Assembly (NCBI RefSeq): GCF_001422365.1
Contig: NZ_LMMT01000039.1
Span: forward strand, 469,920 to 533,919
Length of the DNA: 64,000 nt
Source: Pseudorhodoferax sp. Leaf265
Lineage (GTDB): Bacteria; Pseudomonadota; Gammaproteobacteria; Burkholderiales; Burkholderiaceae_C
Reading direction: 5' to 3'
The notes under the pieces are model-generated. The model was not told where the DNA came from, ran no database searches, and saw nothing but the letters and a program-made list of their open reading frames with translations. A program made the position numbers and the translations under genes. This document shows positions 48,452 to 57,820 of the stretch, in pieces. Every line of letters starts with the position of its first letter. Within the stretch, counting starts at the first letter, position 1.

Positions 48452-49150
48452 TCAGCCGGTGATCCTGACCGTCAGGCCTTCCAGCCCGGCCACGCCGCCG
48501 ACCAGCACATCGCCCGCCACCACGGCCGCCACGCCTTCGGGCGTGCCGCTGTAGATCAGGTCGCCGGGCTGCAGCGTCCAGGCGGCCGACAGGTGTTCGA
48601 TGGTCTCGGCGATGTTCCAGATCAGCTTGGAGACGTCGCTGCGCTGGCGGTCCTGGCCGTTGACCTGCAGGAAGATCTCGGCCTGTTCGACATCGCCGGC
48701 CTGCGCGACCGGCGTGATCGGGCCGATGGGCGCGGACTGCTCGAAGCCCTTGCCGATGCACCAGGGCCGGCCCTGCTTCTTCATTTCGCCCTGGAGGTCG
48801 CGGCGCGTCATGTCCAGGCCCACGGCGTAGCCATAGATGTGCTTGTGTGCGTCGGCCGCCTTGATGTTGGTGCCGCCCGTGCCGATGGCCACCACGAGCT
48901 CGATCTCGTGGTGCAGGTCTTTCGTGAGAGTGGGGTAGGCGATGGCGCCGGTCTGGCCGGCGGGCACTGGCACCACGGCATCGAACGGCTTCATGAAGAA
49001 GAAGGGCGGCTCGCGGCCCGTGAAGCCCATTTCCTTGGCGTGCTCGGCGTAGTTGCGGCCCACACAGTAGACGCGGTGCACCGGAAAGGTGGCGGACTGG
49101 CCGACCACGGGCACGGCGACGGTGGGGGCGGGGGGGAAGACGAAGCTCAT
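48452..49150 (-). CDS. Fumarylacetoacetate hydrolase family protein (fumarylpyruvate hydrolase-like)
   Basis: 232 residues of the single-domain FAH fold. HRVYCVGRNYAEHAKEMG, the metal-binding EIELVVAIG with HHE before it, and YSGTPEGVAAV are characteristic of the class that cleaves fumarylpyruvate or related beta-diketo acids to fumarate plus pyruvate. A zeta-class GST gene 2.2 kb away could supply the isomerase of the same gentisate or homogentisate route, but they are not adjacent. GAAAGG lies before the ATG; a 7-bp hairpin (49175-49193) sits in the leader. Confidence 0.88.
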   Translation of the reverse strand: MSFVFPPAPTVAVPVVGQSATFPVHRVYCVGRNYAEHAKEMGFTGREPPFFFMKPFDAVVPVPAGQTGAIAYPTLTKDLHHEIELVVAIGTGGTNIKAADAHKHIYGYAVGLDMTRRDLQGEMKKQGRPWCIGKGFEQSAPIGPITPVAQAGDVEQAEIFLQVNGQDRQRSDVSKLIWNIAETIEHLSAAWTLQPGDLIYSGTPEGVAAVVAGDVLVGGVAGLEGLTVRITG

Positions 49151-49174
49151 CGCAACCTTTCTGCTGGGAACTGC

Positions 49175-49193
49175 GGCCCGCACCCTGCGGGCC
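49175..49193 (-). promoter_or_regulatory. Leader hairpin of the FAH-family gene
   Basis: GGCCCGC-N5-GCGGGCC, a perfect 7-bp inverted repeat ending 25 bases before the start codon. There is no T run. It may be an operator or mRNA hairpin. The remaining part of the 230-base gap 49151-49380 shows no gene. Confidence 0.35.
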
Positions 49194-49380
49194 CTGTGAT
49201 GCGCGGGGCAGTGTGCCACGGCTTTGGCGTGCGCGAGCGCGGCGCCGCGTCCGACAGCCGGTCGGCGCCATCGCGGCTGGCGGGCGCCGCAACGCACCGG
49301 TACAACTCGTAGCACATCGTCTACGGGCGGCGGCGGCGGGTGTGCAATGCTGCTGTGCGCTACAACAACAGGAGTCTTCC

Positions 49381-50052
49381 ATGACCACGCACATGTCTTC
49401 TTCTTCCTCCACGACCACGGTGCGCGCCCCGTGTGCCGGCGTCGCCGCCGCCGTCATGCTCGCACTGGCCCTGGGCGGCTGCGCCAACATGAGCGAAACG
49501 CAAAAGGGCACCGCCGTCGGTGCTGGTGTGGGCGCGGGTGTCGGCGCCCTGGTCGGCCAGGGCCGCGGCGCGGCCATCGGTGCCGGCGTCGGTGCGCTGG
49601 GCGGCTACATCTGGTCTTCGCACATGCAGAAGAAGAAGGCCGAGATGGAACAGGCCACGGCCGGCACCGGTGTGGCCGTGACGCAGACGGCCGACAACCA
49701 GCTCAAGCTGGACATTCCGAGCGACATCTCGTTCGACACCGGCCGCGCCGACATCCGTCCGACGCTGCGCCCCATCCTCGACCAGTTCGCCAACGGCCTG
49801 CGTGACCAGCCCAACACCGAGGTGCGCATCATCGGCCACACCGATTCCACGGGCTCGGATGCCGTCAACGACCCGCTGTCGCTGCAGCGTGCCAACAGCG
49901 CGCGCGATTACCTCTCTGCGCGCGGCGTCGACGCGCGGCGCATCCTGACCGCCGGCCGTGGCTCCCGCGAACCGGTGGCCGAGAACAACACCGATGCCGG
50001 CCGCGCCAAGAACCGGCGTGTCGAGATCTTCCTGGCCGAACGCCAGGGCTGA
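49381..50052 (+). CDS. OmpA family outer-membrane lipoprotein (YiaD-like)
   Basis: 223 residues with an AGGAG ribosome binding site. The long signal region ends in the lipobox LGGC (near 38). A glycine-zipper stretch (about 48-82, GAGVGAGVGALVG) may insert in a membrane. The C-terminal OmpA domain (about 105-220) has SFDTGRADIRP, the peptidoglycan-binding HTDSTGSDAVNDPLS with LSLQRA, and AKNRRVEIFL. It links outer membrane to cell wall. YiaD-type proteins in E. coli are organised the same way. Start could also be the ATG at 49393. Confidence 0.9.
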   Translation: MTTHMSSSSSTTTVRAPCAGVAAAVMLALALGGCANMSETQKGTAVGAGVGAGVGALVGQGRGAAIGAGVGALGGYIWSSHMQKKKAEMEQATAGTGVAVTQTADNQLKLDIPSDISFDTGRADIRPTLRPILDQFANGLRDQPNTEVRIIGHTDSTGSDAVNDPLSLQRANSARDYLSARGVDARRILTAGRGSREPVAENNTDAGRAKNRRVEIFLAERQG

Positions 50053-50106
50053 GGCGGGATTCACCCTGCCCGCACGCGGGCGGGGCGGCTTGCCTAACAT
50101 CGGAGG

Positions 50107-51333
50107 ATGCCTTCTTCTTCCGATCCCGAGGCACCGCGCGGCCTGCCGCCCGGTGCCTTGCTTGCTTTGGGCCTCGCCGCCTTCGGCAGCGCCTTCGCCA
50201 TGCGCCTGACCGATCCGCTGCTGCCGCGGCTGGCGCAGGAGTTTTCCGTCTCGCTGGCACAGGCCGCGCAGGTGGTCACCGTGTTCTCCATGGCCTACGG
50301 CCTGGCGCAGCTGCTGTTCGGCCCCCTGGGTGACCGCTTCGGCAAGTTCCGCGTCATTGGCTGGGCCGCCATGGCCTGTGCTCTGGCATCGGTCGCCAGC
50401 GCGCTGGCGCCGGGCCATGCGGAGCTGGTCGGCGCGCGCCTGGCGGGCGGCATCGCGGCGGCCGCGATCATCCCGCTGTCCATGGCCTTCATCGGCGACA
50501 TGGTGGCCTATGCCGACCGCCAGCCCGTGCTCGCGCGCTTCCTGGTCGGGCAGATCCTGGGCATGTCCAGCGGCGTGGTCGTCGGCGGCCTGGCGGCCGA
50601 CCACCTGGGCTGGCGCCTGCCGTTCTGGGGGCTGGCGGCCTGGTTCGTCGCCATTGCGCTGACCATGCAGCGCGTCGGCCGGCGTGTGCCGCGGCCCAGT
50701 GGCGCACCGGCTACCGGCAACCCCGTGCGCCGCATGGCCGGCGAGTTCGCCAAGGTGCTGTCCGTGCCCTGGGCACGCGTGGTGCTGGCCACCGTGTTCC
50801 TCGAGGGCGCGTGCATCTTCGGTGCCTTCGCCTTCATTGCCGTGCACCTGCACACGGTGTTCCACCTGCCGCTGGCCGCCGCGGGCGCGACACTGATGGC
50901 CTTCGGCGCGGGCGGCATCCTGTTCGCGTTCGGCGCACGGCCGCTGGTGGCGCGCATGGGCGAGACGCAGTTGGCGGCCTGGGGTGGTGCCATCGTCGCG
51001 CTGGCGTTGCTCGGCATGGCGTGGGCGCCCGCCTGGTGGTGGGCCGTGCCGGGCTGCCTCGCGGCCGGCCTGGGCTTCTACATGCTGCACAACACCTTGC
51101 AGACCAATGCCACGCAGATGGCGCCCGAGCGCCGTGGCGCCGCCGTATCCTCGTTCGCCTGCTGCTTCTTCCTGGGCCAGGCCATCGGCGTGTGGCTGGC
51201 CGGCCTGTCGGTGACCGAGCACGGCACGCGGCCGCTCATGGTGGTCGGGGCGCTGGGCACGCTGGTGGTCGGCGCAGCGTTCGGGCGCCTGCGGGCGCGC
51301 CATTCCGCCCGGGCGCTGGCCGCGGCCGCTTGA
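50107..51333 (+). CDS. MFS transporter
   Basis: 408 residues, 12 membrane helices. The A-motif after helix 2 reads GPLGDRFGKFRVIGWAA. SVSLAQAAQVVTVFSMAYGL and a second-half repeat with MARMGETQ-like loop support a drug/metabolite antiporter of the DHA1 type. AGG abuts the ATG so the ribosome binding site is oddly close, but the first helix requires this start. Substrate unknown. It lies 54 bases after the OmpA-type gene and 43 before the GST gene. Confidence 0.88.
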   Translation: MPSSSDPEAPRGLPPGALLALGLAAFGSAFAMRLTDPLLPRLAQEFSVSLAQAAQVVTVFSMAYGLAQLLFGPLGDRFGKFRVIGWAAMACALASVASALAPGHAELVGARLAGGIAAAAIIPLSMAFIGDMVAYADRQPVLARFLVGQILGMSSGVVVGGLAADHLGWRLPFWGLAAWFVAIALTMQRVGRRVPRPSGAPATGNPVRRMAGEFAKVLSVPWARVVLATVFLEGACIFGAFAFIAVHLHTVFHLPLAAAGATLMAFGAGGILFAFGARPLVARMGETQLAAWGGAIVALALLGMAWAPAWWWAVPGCLAAGLGFYMLHNTLQTNATQMAPERRGAAVSSFACCFFLGQAIGVWLAGLSVTEHGTRPLMVVGALGTLVVGAAFGRLRARHSARALAAAA

Positions 51334-51376
51334 GCGCTGCGGATAATCGCCAGCCCGATCCCAGACGCCCGCCGCC

Positions 51377-52027
51377 ATGAAGCTCTACAGCTACTTCCGA
51401 TCCTCTGCCTCCTACCGCGTACGCATCGCGCTGGCGCTCAAGGGCATCCCGTACGCGTATATGCCGATCCATCTGGTCAAGGGCGAGCAGCGCGGCGATG
51501 CCTTCGCGGCCCTGTCGGCCGACCGCCTGGTGCCGGTGCTCGAGGTCGATGGCGTGGCGCTGTCGCAGTCCCTGGCCATCATCGAGTACCTCGAGGAGAC
51601 GCACCCCGAGCCACGGCTGCTGCCCAGCGAGCCCCTGGCACGCGCCCAGGTGCGTGCGCTGGCGCAGACGATCGCCTGCGAGATCCACCCCGTCAACAAC
51701 CTGCGCGTGCTCAAGTACTTGTCGCAGGAGCTGCGGGTCGACGACGCCGCCAAGACCGGCTGGTACCGGCATTGGTGTCGCAGCGGACTGGAGGCCGTGG
51801 AGCGCCAACTGGCACAGCTGCGCGCGGCCCATGGCCCGGCGGCCTTGTGCTTCGGCGACAGGCCCACGCTGGCCGACTGCTGTCTGGTGCCGCAGATCTT
51901 CAACGCGCAGCGCTTCTCGGTCGACCTGTCCGGCCTGCCGCTGACCATGGCCGCCTACGAGGCCGGCATGGCCTTGCCGGCCGTGCAGCGGGCCCAGCCC
52001 TCGGCCTGCCCGGACGCCGAGGGCTGA
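51377..52027 (+). CDS. maiA: Zeta-class glutathione transferase: maleylacetoacetate (or maleylpyruvate) isomerase
   Basis: 216 residues. The N-terminal thioredoxin-like domain starts MKLYSYFRSSASYRVRIALA, containing the zeta-class SSxSxRVRIAL motif that binds glutathione; LVKGEQRG, LVPVLEVDG and QSLAIIEYLEE follow. The C-terminal helical domain has HPVNNLRVLKYL and PTLADCCLVPQIFNA. It isomerises maleylacetoacetate (tyrosine/homogentisate route) or maleylpyruvate (gentisate route). The FAH-family gene nearby fits either. The stop overlaps the pgeF start (TGATG). Confidence 0.9.
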   Translation: MKLYSYFRSSASYRVRIALALKGIPYAYMPIHLVKGEQRGDAFAALSADRLVPVLEVDGVALSQSLAIIEYLEETHPEPRLLPSEPLARAQVRALAQTIACEIHPVNNLRVLKYLSQELRVDDAAKTGWYRHWCRSGLEAVERQLAQLRAAHGPAALCFGDRPTLADCCLVPQIFNAQRFSVDLSGLPLTMAAYEAGMALPAVQRAQPSACPDAEG

Positions 52028-52770
52028 TGGACCTGCTCTTGCCCGACTGGCCCGCGCCTGCCACCGTCCAGGCGCGGATGAGCCTGCGTGGCGGCGGCGT
52101 CTCGGCCCCGCCTTACGCCAGCCTGAACCTGGGCGACCACGTGGGCGACGAGGCTGCTGCCGTGCAGCGCAACCGTGCCCTGCTGGCCGAACGGCTGGGC
52201 GCCACGCCGGTGTTCATGCAGCAGGTCCATGGCACGGCCGTGGCGTGCCTGCCCAGCCCGCACGCCGTGCCCGTGGCCGATGCCTGCATGGGCCTTGTGC
52301 CCGGCCTGGCCTGCACCATCATGGTCGCGGACTGCCTGCCCGTGCTGTTCTGCGACACCCAGGGCCGCGCCGTCGCGGCCGCCCATGCCGGCTGGCGCGG
52401 CCTGGCCGCGGGCGTGCTCGAGAACACCGTGGCAAGCCTGCGCCGCGCCGTGCCGCAGGCGCAGTGGCTGGCCTGGCTCGGGCCTTGCATCGGCCCGACG
52501 GCCTTCGAGGTCGGCGACGAGGTGCGCGCCACGTTCGTGGCGCAGTCGGCGGCGGCAGCGGACTGCTTTCGTGCGCACACCGCGGGCAAGTGGCTGGCCG
52601 ACCTGCCCGCGCTCGCGCGTCTGCGGCTGGCGGCACTGGAGTTGCACAGCATCCACGGCAACGACAGCAGCGCGCCGTGGTGCACCGTCGGCGATGCCTC
52701 ACGGTTCTTTTCGCACCGGCGCGACCGCGTCAGCGGGCGCATGGCTGCCTGCATCTGGCTGGCCGGCTGA
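52027..52770 (+). CDS. pgeF: Peptidoglycan editing factor PgeF (YfiH, laccase-domain protein)
   Basis: 247 residues. The single Cu-oxidase_4/YfiH domain shows FMQQVHGT, ADCLPVLFCD and AAHAGWRGLAAGV, which hold the active-site His and Cys, and LGPCIGP. Family members have been shown to act as purine nucleoside phosphorylases or deaminases and to remove misincorporated serine from peptidoglycan precursors. It starts at the stop of the GST gene. Its last 72 bases overlap the 3' end of a convergent membrane-protein gene. Confidence 0.92.
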   Translation: MDLLLPDWPAPATVQARMSLRGGGVSAPPYASLNLGDHVGDEAAAVQRNRALLAERLGATPVFMQQVHGTAVACLPSPHAVPVADACMGLVPGLACTIMVADCLPVLFCDTQGRAVAAAHAGWRGLAAGVLENTVASLRRAVPQAQWLAWLGPCIGPTAFEVGDEVRATFVAQSAAAADCFRAHTAGKWLADLPALARLRLAALELHSIHGNDSSAPWCTVGDASRFFSHRRDRVSGRMAACIWLAG

Positions 52771-52998
52771 AACCTGGTGCAGGGCCTCCTGCTGCGCTGC
52801 AAACTCGGCCGCTTCGCGGGCCCGCAACATCTTGCGTCGGGCCGGCGCCAGCATCAGGTAAACCACCAGTGCCACCGGCAGCAGGCCGTAGAGTACAAAG
52901 GTCACCAGGGCACCGAGCAGCGTGCCCTGTGTACTGGTGGCCTCGGCCACTGCCATCATCAGCGCCACATACATCCAGGCGATCACGACCAGATACAT
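52699..52998 (-). CDS. Small hypothetical membrane protein
   Basis: 99 residues from the ATG at 52998; a GTG at 53025 would add nine. Two hydrophobic helices (about 1-22, MYLVVIAWMYVALMMAV, and 32-58) are followed by a basic segment (APARRKMLRAREAAEF) and a polar tail of about 40 residues. I know it only as a conserved hypothetical of this bacterial group, usually close to phaC. It is divergent from phaC (90-base spacer), so both may use one regulatory region. Its 3' end overlaps pgeF by 72 bases. Confidence 0.65.
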   Translation of the reverse strand: MYLVVIAWMYVALMMAVAEATSTQGTLLGALVTFVLYGLLPVALVVYLMLAPARRKMLRAREAAEFAAQQEALHQVSAGQPDAGSHAPADAVAPVRKEP

Positions 52999-53011
52999 AA
53001 CGTAAAAAGAG

Positions 53012-53041
53012 TTGCTGCACCTCACAGGGTGCTGCTGTAAT
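53012..53041 (+). promoter_or_regulatory. Candidate phaC promoter with a palindrome in the spacer
   Basis: TTGCTG (53012-53017), an 18-base spacer and TGTAAT (53036-53041) form a plausible sigma-70 promoter. Inside the spacer GCACC-TCACAG-GGTGC (53017-53032) is a perfect 5-bp inverted repeat. A repressor such as PhaR could bind there. Confidence 0.45.
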
Positions 53042-53050
53042 CAGGGTTTA

Positions 53051-53067
53051 CCCCAGGCATTCTGGGG
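53051..53067 (+). promoter_or_regulatory. Inverted repeat in the phaC leader
   Basis: CCCCAG-GCATT-CTGGGG, perfect 6-bp arms, 22 bases before the phaC start and ten before its GAGGAGA ribosome binding site. It may be an operator or leader hairpin. Confidence 0.35.
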
Positions 53068-53088
53068 GCTGAGGGTCGAGGAGACGCA

Positions 53089-54786
53089 ATGCATTCTCAA
53101 GCAGACTGGGCGCAAGCTGCCCAGCAGTTCCAGAGCCTGATGGGCGACATGCTCACCAAGGCCATGCAGCAAGCGGGGGGCACGCCGATGGGTGCGCCCG
53201 CAGCGACTGGCTTGCCGGCGCTGTCGTTCGCACCCGACAAGCTGCAGGAGTTGCAAAAGCAATACCTCAGCGAGGTCGGCGCCCTGTGGGGCCAGAACAT
53301 GCAGAACTCGCTGCAGCGCGACAGGCGCTTCGCTGGCGAGGCCTGGACCGGCAACCCCGTGGCCGCCTTCTCGGCCGCCAGCTACCTGCTCAATGCACGC
53401 ACGCTGATGGGCCTGGCCGACGCCGTGCAGGGCGACGAGAAAACGCGTGCACGCGTGCGCTTCGCGATCGAGCAGTGGATGGCCGCCTCGGCACCCAGCA
53501 ACTTCATGGCGTTCAACGCCGACGCGCAGGCGCTGGCCCTGAAGACCAAGGGCGAGAGCATCGCCAAGGGCATGCAGAACCTGTTGCACGACATGCAGCA
53601 AGGCCATGTGTCGATGACCGACGAGAGCCTGTTCGAGGTCGGCCGCAATGTCGCCACCACCGAGGGCGCCGTGGTGTTCGAGAACGAGCTGTTCCAGCTG
53701 CTCGAATACAAGCCGCTGACGGCCAAGGTCTACGAGCGCCCCTTCCTGCTGGTGCCGCCCTGCATCAACAAGTTCTACATCCTCGACCTGCAGCCCGAGA
53801 ACTCGCTGATCCGCTACGCGGTGGAGCAGGGCCACCGCACCTTCGTCGTGAGCTGGCGCAATCCCGACCAGTCGCTGGCGCACAAGACCTGGGACGACTA
53901 CATCGAGGACGCCGCCATCCGCGCCATTGGCGTGGTGCAGGACATCACGGGCGCCAGGCAGATCAACGCGCTGGGCTTCTGCGTGGGGGGCACCATCCTG
54001 ACCACCGCCGCGGCCGTGCTCGCTGCGCGCGGCGAGAAGCCCATCGCCGCGCTCACGCTGCTGACCACGCTGCTGGACTTCACCGACACCGGCATCCTGG
54101 ACGTGTTCATCGACGAGAACATGGTCAAGTACCGCGAGCTGCAGATGGGCAAGGGTGGCCTGCTGCCCGGTGGCGACCTGGCCTCCACCTTCAGCTTTCT
54201 GCGGCCCAACGACCTCGTCTGGAACTACGTGGTGGGCAACTACCTCAAGGGCGAGACACCACCACCGTTCGACCTGCTCTATTGGAACAGCGACTCCACC
54301 AACCTGCCCGGCCCGTTCTACGCCTGGTACCTGCGCAACACCTACCTGGAGAACCTGCTGGTGCAGCCCGGCCGGGCCACGGTCTGCGGCGAGCAGATCG
54401 ATTTCTCCAAGCTGCAGATGCCGGTCTACGTCTACGGTTCGCGCGAAGACCACATCGTGCCCATCGGCGGCGCCTACGCGTCCACCCAGCACCTGCCGGG
54501 CAAGAAGCGCTTCGTGATGGGTGCCTCGGGCCACATCGCCGGCGTGATCAACCCGCCAGCCAAGAAAAAGCGCAGCCACTGGATCGGCAGCGACACCCAG
54601 TTCCCCGCCGATGTGCAGGACTGGCTGGCCAGCGCCACCGAGCACCCGGGCAGCTGGTGGACCGACTGGTCCGGCTGGCTGGCCGGCCATGCCGGCCGCC
54701 AGGTCGCCGCACCGCGTGGCTACGGACGCGCACAATACAAGGCCATCGAGCCTGCGCCCGGCCGCTACGTCAAGGCCAAGGCCTGA
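53089..54786 (+). CDS. phaC: Class I poly(3-hydroxyalkanoate) synthase
   Basis: 565 residues, class I size. An N-terminal regulatory region (about 1-170, with NPVAAFSAASYLLNARTLM) precedes the alpha/beta hydrolase catalytic domain. The lipase-like box is GFCVGG with Cys298, and the triad is completed by Asp454 in SREDHIVP and His482 in ASGHIAG; the Asp-His spacing equals that of the Cupriavidus enzyme. It polymerises 3-hydroxybutyryl-CoA onto granules. The ribosome binding site is GAGGAGA. It is followed 48 bases later by phaA. Confidence 0.96.
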   Translation: MHSQADWAQAAQQFQSLMGDMLTKAMQQAGGTPMGAPAATGLPALSFAPDKLQELQKQYLSEVGALWGQNMQNSLQRDRRFAGEAWTGNPVAAFSAASYLLNARTLMGLADAVQGDEKTRARVRFAIEQWMAASAPSNFMAFNADAQALALKTKGESIAKGMQNLLHDMQQGHVSMTDESLFEVGRNVATTEGAVVFENELFQLLEYKPLTAKVYERPFLLVPPCINKFYILDLQPENSLIRYAVEQGHRTFVVSWRNPDQSLAHKTWDDYIEDAAIRAIGVVQDITGARQINALGFCVGGTILTTAAAVLAARGEKPIAALTLLTTLLDFTDTGILDVFIDENMVKYRELQMGKGGLLPGGDLASTFSFLRPNDLVWNYVVGNYLKGETPPPFDLLYWNSDSTNLPGPFYAWYLRNTYLENLLVQPGRATVCGEQIDFSKLQMPVYVYGSREDHIVPIGGAYASTQHLPGKKRFVMGASGHIAGVINPPAKKKRSHWIGSDTQFPADVQDWLASATEHPGSWWTDWSGWLAGHAGRQVAAPRGYGRAQYKAIEPAPGRYVKAKA

Positions 54787-54834
54787 ACCCTTCTCGATTT
54801 CCCGCAACCCCCAGCATCGTTAGGAAGAGACACC

Positions 54835-56013
<1,179 letters not shown>

Positions 56014-56035
56014 GCGCCGCTGGCGCATTGCGAAC

Positions 56036-56063
56036 ACAGGTCCTGCGGGGCCTGTTTTTGTTT
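56036..56063 (+). terminator. Rho-independent terminator after phaA
   Basis: ACAGGTCC-TGCG-GGGCCTGT, an 8-bp stem with one G-T pair and a 4-base loop, followed by TTTTGTTT. It lies 22 bases after the phaA stop. Confidence 0.9.
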
Positions 56064-56230
56064 GGGGCGCCTGTGCGGCGTGCGGCATGGAAACTGCTTG
56101 ACGTCTCGCGCCTGCCGCAGCGCCGTGGCGTCGAACGCACGAAGTGCAACGATCGTACCGGCGTCAGGCATCCGACCTTATATTGCTGCCGCACCGATCC
56201 CAACCCAGAGTTCATCCCAGGAGTTGCCCG

Positions 56231-57808
56231 ATGAAACGCCGTTCCCTGATCGCGATCGCATCCCTGGCCGCCACGCTGCTGGCGCCCTTGTCGGCCCAGG
56301 CCCAGGCCAGCACCCTGCGCGTGGTGCCCCATGCGAACGTGACCATCCTCGATCCGATCTGGACCACGGCCTTCGTCACGCGCAACCACGGCTACATGGT
56401 CTACGACACCTTGTTCGGCACCGATGCGGCCGGCAAGGTCAAGCCGCAGATGGTGGACAAGTGGTCCATGTCCAAGGACAGCCTGACCTGGACCTTCACG
56501 CTGCGCGACGGCCTGGAGTTCCATGACGGCAAGCCCGTCACCAGCGAGGACGTGGTGGCCTCGCTCAAGCGCTGGGCCAGCCGCGACAGCTTCGGCGGCG
56601 TGCTCGCGCGCAGCGTGGACAGCTACGCCACGCCCGATGCCAAGACCTTCACCATCAATCTCAAGGCCCCGTTCGGCGTGATGCTGGAGGCGCTGGGCAA
56701 GCCCTCGTCCAACGTGCCCTTCATCATGCCGGCGCGCATCGCGGCCACGCCGGGCTCCGAGCAGATCAAGGAACACATCGGCTCGGGCCCGTTCAAGTTC
56801 GTCACTGCCGAGTACAAGCCCGGCGAGCGCCTGGTCTACGCCAAGAACGAGAAGTACAAGCCGCGCGCCGAAGCGCCCGACGGCACGGCCGGCGGCAAGC
56901 CGGTGTTCATCGACCGCGTCGAATGGGTCGTCATCCGCGATCCGCAGACGCAATTCAATGCGCTGCTGGCCGGCGAGGTCGACATCATCGAGCAGCCCAC
57001 CTTCGAGCAGTACGCCTCGCTCAAGGCCGCCAAGGACGTCAAGCTGGTCGATGCCCAGCCCGACGGCCTGCAGTACATCCTGCGCTTCAACCACCTGCAC
57101 CCGCCGTTCGACAACGTGAAGATCCGCCAGGCCGCCATGGTGGCACTGGGCCAGGAAGCCTTCCTCAAGACCCAGGTCGGCGCGCCCGGCATGTACCGCT
57201 TCTGCAAGAGCATGTTCCCGTGCGGCACGCCGTTCGCAAGCGACGCCACCGGCCCCTTGTTCACGGGGGCGGCGAACCCCAAGAAGGCACAGGAGATGCT
57301 CAAGGAAGCCGGCTACAACGGCACGCCGGTGCTGCTGATGCGCCCGACCGACCTGGCCTCCATCAGCAAGCTGCCGCTGGTGGCCAAGCAGCAGCTGGAA
57401 GCCGCCGGCTTCAAGGTCGACCTGCAGCAGATGGACTGGGCCACGCTGGTGGCGCGCCGCGCCAAGAAGGACGCGCCCTCGGCCGGCGGCTGGAACGCGT
57501 TCCTGACGGCCTGGACCGCTGGCGACATCCTGAACCCGCTGACCATGGCCATGATGAACGCGGCCGGCGACAAGGGCTGGTTCGGCTGGCAGGACGACCC
57601 GCAGATCGAGGAGCTCAAGGTCAAGTTTGCGCAGGCCGGCACCGATGCCGACAAGAAGAAGCTGGCCGAGCAGCTGCAGCTGCGCGCCTTCGAGACCGCC
57701 ACCCACGTGCCGCTGGGCCAGTACAACAACCCGGCCGCCGTGCGCAGCAACGTGAGCGGCATCGTGCCCGGCGGCGCCCAGGTCTACTGGAACATCAAGA
57801 AGAACTGA
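56231..57808 (+). CDS. Peptide ABC transporter substrate-binding protein (family 5)
   Basis: 525 residues. The signal peptide (MKRRSLIAIASLAATLLAPL, cleavage after AQA near 25) leads into an SBP_bac_5 fold: DPIWTTAFVTRNHGYMVYDT, DGLEFHDGKPVTSEDVVASL and IGSGPFKF are typical of DppA/OppA relatives. CAGGAG lies before the ATG. First gene of an operon with two permeases, a double ATPase and an M81 peptidase, so the ligand is probably a peptide or peptide-like compound. A TATATT sequence at 56179 is the best -10 candidate upstream. Confidence 0.93.
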   Translation: MKRRSLIAIASLAATLLAPLSAQAQASTLRVVPHANVTILDPIWTTAFVTRNHGYMVYDTLFGTDAAGKVKPQMVDKWSMSKDSLTWTFTLRDGLEFHDGKPVTSEDVVASLKRWASRDSFGGVLARSVDSYATPDAKTFTINLKAPFGVMLEALGKPSSNVPFIMPARIAATPGSEQIKEHIGSGPFKFVTAEYKPGERLVYAKNEKYKPRAEAPDGTAGGKPVFIDRVEWVVIRDPQTQFNALLAGEVDIIEQPTFEQYASLKAAKDVKLVDAQPDGLQYILRFNHLHPPFDNVKIRQAAMVALGQEAFLKTQVGAPGMYRFCKSMFPCGTPFASDATGPLFTGAANPKKAQEMLKEAGYNGTPVLLMRPTDLASISKLPLVAKQQLEAAGFKVDLQQMDWATLVARRAKKDAPSAGGWNAFLTAWTAGDILNPLTMAMMNAAGDKGWFGWQDDPQIEELKVKFAQAGTDADKKKLAEQLQLRAFETATHVPLGQYNNPAAVRSNVSGIVPGGAQVYWNIKKN

Positions 57809-57820
57809 CGACAGGCCCGC

